Shown piece by piece: positions 42,353 to 54,005 of a stretch of 64,000 bases of DNA. The notes below the pieces were generated by a model. It did not search any database and had not been told where the DNA came from. It worked only from the letters and a program-made list of their open reading frames with translations. Origin of the DNA: Adiantum capillus-veneris (lineage: Eukaryota; Streptophyta; Polypodiopsida; Polypodiales; Pteridaceae); NCBI GenBank assembly GCA_014529385.2, contig CM043943.1:102095855-102159854 (forward strand), given 5' to 3'. How positions within the stretch are numbered: the stretch's first letter is position 1; each line of letters opens with the position of its first letter. Made by a program: the position numbers and the translations under genes.

Positions 42353-43260
42353 TTATGCATGGTAGTGTCTATAGCCCATACAATTTATTTTGACTAGGAA
42401 ACACATGAAAAGAGTTGATAAAAAAACATCATTGTCAACAAAAAATATTTGAGATTCGGCGTCTCCATCAATCACATTTTCACCCTTTTGAAAGCATCTA
42501 TTTGAAGGATGATTTGTTTTACCACAGTAAACACGAGGATTCTTCTTGAAAAAATCCTTTGTTTGTTGATTATTGCGCCCACAATATCTGGTACAAGTGG
42601 ATGGTTGATATGAAGCTGAAGTAGAAGCAAAATTAGTGACTTCATAGGCACTGGGAGTTCCAAAAGAACTGATGGGGGATACTGCATGGTAGATTGTATA
42701 TGCACTAGGAATAATGGGAGAATTGGTACGGGATACCCCTTCTTTCTTCTTCATGCAATGAATTGATGAAATGATCCAAGGAGGGTAGCAAATCTCTATT
42801 TTTTAAAAGTGTAACAATTTGACAAAATTTATCAGGTAAACTTTTTAACAAAACAACTATGAAATCTTCTTCTGGCACTAGGGCTGCGACATAAACAAGT
42901 TGAGTTTTAATACTCTTCAGCCGGTTAACCACAGATGTAATGTTTTCATCAACACGTGTAGCAAGAGAGTACAAATCCATCGTGAGACTCATCATTGAAT
43001 ACTTAGCTTTAGAACCAAAAACCTTATCTAGCTGTATCCGGGCAGCACTAGAAGATTTCACGTCATCCAAGTAGTGAATAAAATCATCTTCGAGAGATGT
43101 GAGTAATATATAATGCTTTCTTTTCCTTGTATTTTTGCTTGGTAGAGAGTTCTCTCATAAAAGAAGCGGATGTGCATGCTTCATTTGTTGATAGAGGCTT
43201 GACGACACTCCAAAGATTTTTTTGCATCAAATATCCCTTCACTTTGATTTTCTAGGTGTG
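42353..43260 (-). pseudogene. gag: Decayed Ty1/copia gag
   Basis: Minus-strand gag with a typical copia plan: KIKVKGYLMQKNLWSVVKPL (UBN2-type start; the preceding Trp codon is TAG), LEDDFIHYLDDVKSSSAARI, LDKVFGSKAKYSMMSL, a conserved LKSLPDKF block, then a frameshift near 42740. The region ends in a Ser/Pro-rich linker and a zinc knuckle reading RVYCGKTNHPSNRCF (first Cys replaced by Arg). No protease or pol follows before the LTR-like sequence at 41873, so pol was deleted. Confidence 0.7.
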
Positions 43261-44046
43261 GAAGTCAGATCCATTAGACCTATCCACCTTTGATTCATGC
43301 TTGATATTCTTTGTGATACACCACGAAAAACTCTTGTTGATAAACCTCTTAAGCAATGTTTTGCGATGCTTCAAGTTTTCCCAACTACTTGTTGCAGATT
43401 TACCTTTGAAAAGATACGCAAGATGGCACCTTTGCCTTGATAAAGCTTGCTTTGCTATGCTGACAACAGACTTAACATCTTGTGAGTGATTGAGGATTTT
43501 CAAGATGTTTTCAAAATAGAAATTGAATTGAAATTTTTCTCAGCTTGAAACGAAATGTCAATATCCTTAACCAATTTGCTATTGAATAGCGAGCATTGAG
43601 GATATAGATGATGCTTCATTTGTTGATAGAGGCTTGACGACACTCCAAAGATTCTTTTGCATCAAATATCCCTTCACTTTAATTTTCTAGGTGTGGAAGT
43701 CAGATCCGTTAGACCTATCCACCTTTGATTCATGCTTGATAATATTTGTGATACACCACAAAAAACTCTCGTTGATAAACCTCTTAAGCAATGTTTTGCG
43801 ATGCTTCAAGTTTTCCCAACTACTTGTTGTAGATTTCCCTTTGAAAAGATACGCAAGATGGCACCTTTGCCTTGATAAACCTTGCTTTTCTATGCTGCCA
43901 ACAAACTTAACATCTTGTGAGTGATTGAGGCTTTTTGAGATGTTTTCAAAATAGAAATTGAATTGAAAGTTTTCTCAGCTTGAAACGAAATGTCAATATC
44001 CTTAACCAATTTGCTATTGAATAGCGAGCATTGAGGATATAGATGA
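43178..44046 (-). repeat. 435-bp tandem duplication covering the copia gag start
   Basis: Two direct copies (43178-43612 and 43613-44046) that differ by a small number of substitutions. On the minus strand each encodes the same leader fragment (LNHSQDVKSVVSIAKQALS / NLKHRKTLLKRFINKSFSW / NGSDFHT) ending at the TAG that replaces the Trp before KIKVKGYL. Only the left copy continues into gag. Confidence 0.85.
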
Positions 44047-45436
44047 GGATGTGCATATGCTCTTGAAAGGGTGTCACCGCCCACTTGCTTGAAGGATTAC
44101 AATCAGGTTGTCCACTTTGAATAGATAGTGTGCAAGGATGAAAGTGGAAAACTTTGCAGCAGTTGAGCGGGCAGTGGCATAAATGGCGAAATCTACTTGT
44201 AGGTGATTGTAGAGTGCGGATTAGAAGGCGAGAGCATGTCAAATTGTGATCAGAAGGCCAAGGCAACCATGTTGATTCCTGTTGTTCTCGGTTTTGTGCA
44301 AAGCGATGACCTTCCCTTCCACCTTCTTTTGGATGCCATGTAGAGGTTATGAAGTAAAGGAAACCTACAGTCACTCAATCCATTCACAATTGCCACAATT
44401 GTTTCTTTCTACCTCCACAGTCCTGGCTACGTAGCAAGTGCAACTTGCACTGCTTTACGGCTTAAGTTCTTTGCATGCTTTTCAACTAAAGTTATCTCTC
44501 TTTTTCTCTCTCACATATCTTGTCTACATGCCGTTCCGGATTGCATCAAAACACCCGAACTTCACCATCAAATGTTTGACGACGTTGTTGTTGGAGAGCT
44601 GTCACCTACACTTGTACAGAGCTATTTGACGATGGTGTTGGCCATTGATTCAGACCCGGGTGTTCCTCCTCTTCCCAAAGATGTTCAATGACCTAGTATA
44701 GGAGCAGATAGTATCAAATCTATTGAGTAACTAATAAGAACTCCTCCCTGCCTCCTTCCCGCTCTCTCTCCCCGATTACTACTACCTATAGAGGCAGAGA
44801 CTATCGAAGATAATGACCCCCCTTCCCCCTGACGACTACTTAGAGGAGTGGGCATTGAAGAAGCTCCTCCGTGTGACAGATGCCATACTTTCTGCAAGAA
44901 CACCAACTGTAGAGCATCCTCGGGCATTGACGACGACGCTAATGATGACTTTTTTAACTTCATTTTATTTTTGTACCGAAGCATTGTATTAAATCATAAG
45001 GACTGTAAGAGTTTGATCCCATATGCCTTGTGCAAAACTAATAATCTACCATTGCATTTCTTTTCTCTCTCTCAAAGTTGGTGACACATAACCATCTACT
45101 CTCTCTCTCTCAACCACACACACATAGGCTTTGTACAAGATAAAATATACTCACATAGGTTTACGATCACTACAATTGGACCATTGAAAGACTCTCTTGT
45201 CCATCATGTGCATTTGTTTCTAGCAAAAGGTAGGCAAAATCTCATGTAGATTTCCCCCATAAGGAAAGACATCGTGTTTCATTTGGTATTGCTTTGCAGA
45301 TTACAATGAGACTTATATTTACTTATTTATCTATTTTTAATCATGTCCTTTCATGTCTCATCTCGAGGGACACTCGACTTGTCTATTCAGATATCCATGG
45401 TAGGGAAATTGCAGTTCAATAAGAGAACTGCATGAA
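44047..45436. other. Intergenic, no gene recognised
   Basis: No domain in any frame; short frames at 43946-44374 and 44685-44984 look like chance openings. CT-rich runs occur near 44500 and 45065-45110. Confidence 0.45.
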
Positions 45437-45444
45437 GTGCATCC

Positions 45445-45662
45445 CCGGGGCGGTCACTTTGTAAAATGTGTATGATATCACGTGAGTTAACCGGAGGGGA
45501 TTATTAAAAGACCAAAATGTATAAAAATGTATACATACAGAGGGGAGTGGGGTTTTTTTAAATAGGCTCATAGTGTAAGTATAGTATGTATATTGGGGTA
45601 TTATTAATTACCTCCTGAATGCACGTGATATAGGGGTCTTTTGATAAGTGACTGCCCCGGGG
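45445..45662 (-). mobile_element. MITE copy B, inverted relative to copy A
   Basis: 218 bp, reverse-complement homologue of 34024-34231. Terminal inverted repeats are CCGGGGCGGTCACTT and AAGTGACTGCCCCGG, with subterminal CACGTGATA elements and a flanking 8-bp repeat GTGCATCC (45437-45444 and 45663-45670). It carries a short duplicated ATGTATA segment absent from copy A. Non-coding. Confidence 0.8.
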
Positions 45663-45670
45663 TGCATCCT

Positions 45671-47298
45671 CATCACGCCGTCTCCCTTCTTTTCAACTTG
45701 CCCAGATCATGAGCCCCATGCAATGTCATCCACTCACACACACACACACATACCTTGTAAATTGGCAATGGCAACCAATGTTAGCTCACATACTTTCTCT
45801 AATCTCCCCTCATCATCTCCAACCAAAGAAATCCCTCAACTTGAATCACTATAGTAGCTACGTCCTTGTTGCTTCGGAGCATCCTCCCACAACTATTGGC
45901 CTTTGATATGTTCTACGGGTTTTTTATACATGGGTGGAATCTTTAATTTTCCAAGTAAGTTGCAAGCTGCAATGGCCAAAAGAGGATAATTTCATCGTGC
46001 CATGGATGATAGTATGGACAAGTTCGGAGGCCAAGGCCTCAATTTTGAGCACCTAGAGTTGGAATTGGCTTCAATCATTTGTCTCGCTGACACTAAGCAT
46101 GAGACTAAAGATATTCACTATATTCGGAATGATGCAATAGGAAAGATAAGATGCACCTTTAACAAAAATGCAATCTTATTAGTCTATATGTTGTTGTGGT
46201 TTTGTTTTTGCTTTGCATACACTCTAGTTGTAATATTAAAGCTTTTTTTTTGAAGGCCCTAGTGCAAGTAGTCACAGATGAACACAATTTTATAGTCCTT
46301 GGTATGTTCTCATTGTTTGTGCTAGTGAGTATATGATATACTAAGAACATATGTGCTTGACCTTGAGCCAAACAATTGGAATGAAATTACGATCGAATAT
46401 GACCATGGAAATCTTTACTAAAGCTGTTCAACATTAAGTTATTCTCTTTGATGAGAACAAATACTTATTTTCTATTAAATTTTGTTACAAATGATAGTCA
46501 AAACCTTCTTAACACTCCTATATTTTTTAGCTTTGTATGGTTTGCTTTGATAAAGCTCAACAAAGTTTACACACTTGTCATTAGTTATTTCAGGATTCAA
46601 AAGCTATAGGTAGTGGCACTACTAACCTTTTCAACCTCAATCCTTGCCCAATACCATAGACCACCCTCTCGAGCAAAATAAGTCCTTTCCTACTTTTACA
46701 TGTCAGGTTCGTATTTCTATAGAAAGAACCAAGACTCATGGTCTTATGAGATACTGTCTGACACTAGTCATAATATACTTGACAATAGCTATCTTCTATA
46801 ACTTATAAGGACCTTCAAGCAAGCATCTTAACTTCATTAACTCCAATCCATCTTTAATTAAGTTTTTTCTATATACAATTATACCATTATCGAAGTTAAG
46901 TGGCATTGATATTCTTTTCTTTTTACCATAGTTTAATTGTCGTATATTGTTTTACCTTAAACATGATGGCACATTTTTTTATTTTCAAGTCAATTCTTGT
47001 TAAAAAATTAACGCTTTTTGACATTGTTACCTACACCTTAGTACAAGTTTGATATGGTACATGTTTTTCAGATGCACTATATCCTTCAATCATCTCTTGC
47101 ATTATGTCTTATACTTGTACTAAATAGAATTTCTATTGACATCATTGATATTGAGCTATAGCATGAGTCTATTTTATTTGGGATGATCATCAAAATTTGA
47201 TATACACTGCAACACGTCCAATCTATTATAATTTGGTATCATGTAAACTTTTTGTATTTTTTTATGCCTAGCCTAGTCCATTGGTCATAGACACACAG
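45671..47298. other. Intergenic, no gene recognised
   Basis: AT-rich; contains a short CA repeat near 45737. Open frames such as 46002-46253 match nothing I recognise and lack flanking gene structure. Confidence 0.45.
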
Positions 47299-47612
47299 AT
47301 TCACCGATTTAGGCAGTGCACAGATACTCATCTTGGTGCAGATTCATCGATTTAGGGAGCACATTGATAAATTACAGATTTATGATTTTTAAACAGTATC
47401 AAATGTAGATTCACTGATTTAGGTAGCATTAGTGCCGATTCGTTACTTTAGGCAGCACATTGGGTGTAGATTCTCCGGTTTAGGCAACATCGATCACAAA
47501 ATCATGTTGCAGTGGCTAGCATTAGTGTCGATTCGTTACTTTAGGCAACACATTGGGTGTAGATTCGCCGGTTTAGGCAACATCAATCACAAAATCATGC
47601 TGCAATGGTTAT
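47299..47612. repeat. Degenerate short-motif array with a 93-bp tandem duplication
   Basis: The motif AGATTC-(3 to 4 bases)-GATTTAGGCAGCA and variants recurs about seven times. The last part is a clear 93-bp tandem duplication (47427-47519 and 47520-47612), each unit holding two motif copies plus ATCACAAAATCATG. Non-coding as far as I can tell. Confidence 0.75.
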
Positions 47613-48778
<1,166 letters not shown>

Positions 48779-49103
48779 CATCCTTCTTTTATAGCTAACA
48801 GTATTACATATCTACATGCTTCATAATTGTCCGTGGCTACGTGCTATAGACTAACGCATCATTTTTGTTGTTGTTGAGGGAATCTTTGAGTTAAGAATAC
48901 CTTTTATTTTTTTTGAAGCCATTAGGAATACCTTTTGATTATTGTGCAGGTTTGGAGATCTATTGATTTATTGTTTGTAGCATGTTATTTTATATATTTT
49001 GCAGGGAGCCACGACTTCTGTTTGCAGCATCACCAATAAATGGCAGTCACCATTTTAGGAATACAACATTCTTCTCCAAATAGCATAGATGAATGCATGG
49101 ATG

Positions 49104-49149
49104 TGTCAAAGTTGATGATCCGGAAGCATAGAGTCCATGGAAAGTGAGC

Positions 49150-49194
<45 letters not shown>

Positions 49195-49383
49195 TCCTGA
49201 ATTAATAAACCTTAGCAATGAATAACTAAATGTCTATACAATAGAGGAAAGAGGTTTCTAATATAGAAACCTCAGTAATTGCCCTACCCAGACTTTGACA
49301 AATAAGTTAAATTAATGCCTTACAGTCAAACTAAAGAGTGGGATCACACTTGGTAGTTCACTTGAGATTCCAAAACTCTAACA
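49104..49383 (-). repeat. 3' LTR of the 49-52 kb element
   Basis: About 280 bp including a (GA)n tract at about 49153-49192. Clearly but distantly similar to 51618-51877 (shared blocks AATGAATAACTAAAT, TCTATACAAT and TTTACTTGAGAT type). Confidence 0.7.
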
Positions 49384-49632
49384 TCCTCTTTACATCTCAT
49401 AGTGAACATCAATAGTGAGACCAAGTCGATGAAGAGACTACCATGAACCACCTGATAGAGGTAACCTCCATTGGATACACCTTAGATTTTCTACCCTCAA
49501 CTTTGTTCCTTAGAAGAATGTTGTCTTGAGAACTGGTTGCCTTTTAAGAAACTTTGAGTTGTGGACCACACTACATCTAAGAATCCCCATCCATGAACGG
49601 TGAACACATCATGTCTGAAATATAATACTCCT

Positions 49633-49733
49633 AGATAATGAACTTTGGAACACATCTTGTCCATAATCCAACCAACAAAAAATGGATAATGAACTTTGGA
49701 ACACATCTTGTCCATAATCCAACCAACAAAAAT
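49633..49733. repeat. 51-bp tandem duplication
   Basis: GATAATGAACTTTGGAACAC...CCAACCAACAAAAA occurs twice in a row with one base of length difference, inside the 49-52 kb element. Confidence 0.9.
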
Positions 49734-51617
49734 GGATTGGTGCACTCTTCCATAGTGTTTTAGATATGTCTGATTGGTTCCCTACCATATACATGTGCCT
49801 TGAATTTTGACCTACAGGTCCAAACACCGATAACTTGAACTCCAACACAAGGGTCCAAATTAATCATATGGAGCATTGTTTGCCCTCTTTGCCACTGACA
49901 AGCCTCTCTCTGGCTAAATCTAGTGGTGCCACCTGCACTTCGGCCTCACCACATTTTCCATGCCCATCTCCTCTATCAAATCTTCATTACCATAATCTTT
50001 CTTTACCTTTCCTTTGTTTTTGTCTACCTATAAGTTCCTGATTTTGCCTTTGGCTTCAAACTCTCAAGCCAAGAAAAGCATTGAGTCACACACATAATAA
50101 CTACACTTGTACTAATGGAGTCATTAGGGCCAATTTGGATGAAATAAGGGTTGTTTAGGGTTTCTCTATTCTTGATCTTAGGGTCAAGGAGCAGCCACAT
50201 TTCCAAAAGTATGGCACTTTTGTACACGTGTCACGATCTCCTTCACTTGCTTTTAAAATATTTTGCACTATTTTAACCACAACTTTTGCAGATGAACTCC
50301 AAACTTAGTGCTCAAATGGTCCATGGGTGGCGCTTGATGAGCTCTATCCAATGAGTACCCAAATTGAATAGTTTTGGTAAGATCTTCATGGTCTTTTTTA
50401 GGTTGCCACTTTTTAGATCCTCACACAACCCTTTTTTCATCCAAATTAGCCCTAATGTACTAGTACTACTACTACCATGGAGTACTGGTACTACCATCTG
50501 TGTCAAGCTTGCACTTACCTCTGTCCTCTAGTGAGCTTGTCCATTTGCTTTTGGCTTCACAATCGTGAGCCAAAAAATTTGCCAATTTCCTTGAGAGTTG
50601 TGTGGGTGCATAGGCAGCTAATTCGATGGTGGATTTTCTATCCATATCCATTTGTTGGTTTTGGTTGATGTATTTGGCATTCAAGCAGGGGGAGCCATGA
50701 TGAAGTTGCAGGATCTGGTAATCTGGTACCTTCTCGTCTTCAAAAAAATGGCCACATGAACCAAGCCTAAAAATCTCCAAACCATTTTTCCTCTCCATTG
50801 CAATTCTCAAGCTTCTCCACAAAATCTTCTATCCCTCTCTAGATTTCAAAACTCCAAACACATCACCTCTCCCAAGCCGGAAGATTAGTAGGAAGTCACT
50901 CCCATGGGCAATGCACGTCGCACAACAAAAACTTTGTCTCTTTAATGTCCAAGCCAAGTAAATACCCTTGGGTGCTCCTCTTTGACTCCAATTGCACTCC
51001 TCCTAGATGACTCAAAATGGATTTTTCAGGCTCCTCTATCTCTTGTGGTTGACCATTAGTGGAGTGCCAAGTTGGCACTTCAAGAGATGAAGCAAAGGGC
51101 GGGGTGAAGGTAGTGAATGGGACATTGAATTAGGAGGGCTAGAACAAATTTTAAAATTCAAGGGGCACAAGGGGGAGGGCAAACGCTTTCAGAGAGGGTG
51201 CCCTAGCAAGGGGTGGAGTGCCATTGTCACTGTTGCTACCACTAGCGACATCTCAAAACCTAGGGAAAGGATGGGTAGCATTTTAGAACGCTCGTAGGGG
51301 GAGCTTACTTTGACAGTATGTTATAACGTTGGGTGTGGGTGCACCGCCACCACCAAAGAAGTTCAAAACACTATTGTTGGTTCTTTCAAATGGACAACGT
51401 TTTATAATGCTTCCTACAATGCTTCACAACAACAACCAATAGTGCCTAGCAGCAATGGGAGAGACAAAAAAGTTTTCCTAGCATTTTAAAATGCTAACGA
51501 TAGTGTGTCAAAGGATTTGGATGCCAACAATGAGGTTCTTCTATTATCTTCATGGTGATTGCTTTGCATTCTCCAAGACCCTTAATTCATCAAGATACAC
51601 CAAGTGATCTGATACCA

Positions 51618-51877
51618 TGTCAAAGTTGAGGATGTGCAAGCATAGAGACCAAGGGGGGGGGGGGGAAGAGAGAAAGAGAGAGAGAGAGTCTCCTAAAGCA
51701 ATCAACCTTGGAAATGAATAACTAAATTTCTATACAATGGAGGCATCAGGTTTCTTATATAGCAACCTCGTTCTTGACTACCCAAAATTTGAAAAATAAG
51801 TAACATAGATACCTAAAAACCAAACTAAATAATGGGATCATGTTGGGCAATTTACTTGAGATGCCAGAACTCTAGGA
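51618..51877 (-). repeat. 5' LTR of the 49-52 kb element
   Basis: About 260 bp; contains a G run and a GA-rich tract at 51653-51687. The inner end joins the primer-binding site. Its outer end (AACTCTAGGA) has diverged from the expected CTCTAACA. Confidence 0.65.
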
Positions 51878-52211
51878 GAATGATATATAACTAGCCTAGC
51901 CATTATTAGTGTTAGGTATCCCAATAAACCTTCATCTCTAATAAAGGATGAAATGTTCCCTCTCCCAGCGGTTTATGTAAGAACTATTACAATTTTCTAT
52001 CAATATAGCAATTTTATTATACATCAAGGTGCAAAATAATAACATAAGGGAGGAGTTGTCAATGTCAACCTGCATGGAGTTCAAGCCATGATCTGCACTT
52101 CATTTAGAGGTACATAGTGACTAGTGATACCCATTAACACGTATGAATGAAAGCGGACTCAAAAGAAATGCCAAAAATTGGAGGGTGAATATATGTGTAT
52201 ATCTCATTTAT

Positions 52212-52226
52212 GGAGAGAGAGAGAGG

Positions 52227-52309
<83 letters not shown>
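52212..52309. repeat. (GA)n microsatellite
   Basis: Nearly 100 bp of GA repeat with one GGGG interruption. Apparent ORFs across it are repeat artefacts. Confidence 0.97.
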
Positions 52310-52310
<1 letters not shown>

Positions 52311-54005
52311 AACATATAGTGCATATATACCGCAAGAAAATCACAAAAGAGAATCTTTCATGGCCCCACCTAAATATAGCACGCAAAGCATGTATTTATG
52401 CAATCAAAATTGGGTATAATATAGCTTCAAAACCATAAATGACTATGTAGAAGCACTAGACTCTGTTTGGGATTAGCTAGTCTACCCATCCATATCTACT
52501 TTTATTATGATCAAAGAGAATTTCACTTTGTCAAGAGTGAGCAAGAACACCTTGAGCTTACTTGAGCTAGATATAAGCCGAGACCGCTTCACCACCCTCC
52601 ATGAATTTGAGCTTTGAAAGGATTCCAAATACCAACAAATGGTAGATTATCAGCACCAACCATATCAATTTATAAACCACACCTCTTTAGTGCCACACTG
52701 AATGTTTAGGCTAAGCGAAGGTAATATCCCTAAAGTGTTAGCCGTGTAGGGTCATCCAACCCCCCAACGGACACGCTAACTATGTAAGTGATCCTAGCAA
52801 ATATTAACAAACGATCGAGGCTCCACACCCTCAATCCAGCTTAGCCCTAGGTCATTTATCCTTTTGATTAACTCAATGCTATCATGAGACACATGAAACA
52901 TGATTCCAACCATATCATACCACCTTGTAAGGCAATCATATATACAAGGTCTCTATGTACCCTAACACAACTGACATGCTTCATCAAAACCACTTCAGAA
53001 TCCAAATTAAAACTATAAGTGGTAATCCAAATTCTTAGCACATGGTTAAGAGCCTTACCCCATTCTTGGTGATGCACAACCATCTTGCAGATGAGTTTGG
53101 CGTATAACATGGCTATGAAAATTTTGGCAACATTTCAATAGTATAACCATAACCATAAAAATATTATAAGATCTACAATATCCAACCAAAACCAAAAATC
53201 ATAACCCTAACTACAAGGGATCTTCAGCCCTTCACCATAAACCATATTCAGCACTTAAACCAACTCCCACACTTTGAAGCTTTGATTGTACTTGCTGTAA
53301 TCAATCGAGCTAGCTCACATGGCCCTTAACGAACAAGTTTTCATGCATAAAAAAATGTCCAATTGGGAACTAAAAATAATCTCAAATCACCAAGCTAAAT
53401 GCATTTAACCACCATATGCAAGTAATGTACCACAACTGCACATCACCCTTTGTCACATAGAGCTAGTTTGGACCTAGAAGGGTAGATAGTAATATACATG
53501 TGCATGAGACATCCATATTTATCCATTTAGATTTCACACATCATATAAAATCATCACATAACACTAATTATGATGAAAAATAGCCCCATCACTTTGATCA
53601 ATCATATGCCCTAACTTCACACATATAGATGCAAAACATCTTTTTCCTATTTTTCATTATGCACACAACATTAAAAACAAAGTGTGTGTCATCAAACCAA
53701 TGCATCAATCTTTCTGTATAACATAGAATACCACCCCTACCACAATATTATTGAGATGTCAAGCTTGATGTGCACTACTTTTGGATGGCTATTATTGGCA
53801 TCAACATCATTGGTGTACCTTAGTGGATGCACACATCTTTGCTAGTGATACTTAAACTCAACTTCACCAAATTGATCTAGCTACTAAAGTGATGGAACAC
53901 TTATCCATCTAGCTCACTTACTAGCAATTCACACTAGACTATTGCACTAGTTTCTCAAGGGTGCACCTTTAAGAAATTGTTCATATAACATGCATTCAAA
54001 GAGTA
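52310..54005. other. Intergenic, no gene recognised
   Basis: AT-rich. A minus-strand open stretch at 52868-53110 (EWGKALNHVLRIW, LDSEVVLMKHVSCVRVHRD) reads like protein but matches no family I can name and lacks extension on either side; at best a remnant. Confidence 0.35.

Larger units (their letters stand above)
49104..51877 (-). mobile_element. Old non-autonomous LTR element (about 2.8 kb)
   Basis: Direct repeats 49104-49383 and 51618-51877 begin TGTCAAAGTTGA on the plus strand; in the minus orientation this is the LTR end. Next to the right copy, TGGTATCAGA (reverse complement of about 51608-51617) is a tRNA-Met primer site. Next to the left copy, the minus-strand run AAAGAGGA is a polypurine tract directly before TGTTAGAG. 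Flanks GGATG (49099-49103) and GAATG (51878-51882) differ at one base and could be a decayed target duplication. The 2.2 kb interior encodes no recognisable gag or pol. Confidence 0.7.

Noticed and set aside
50472-50822. 116-codon minus-strand frame inside the 49-52 kb element as a gene
   Set aside because: No recognisable domain, no supporting structure; may be a remnant but cannot be supported.
52178-52438. Glu/Arg-repeat frames across the GA microsatellite (also 48542-48826 and 61685-61916)
   Set aside because: Produced by dinucleotide repeats, open in several frames at once.
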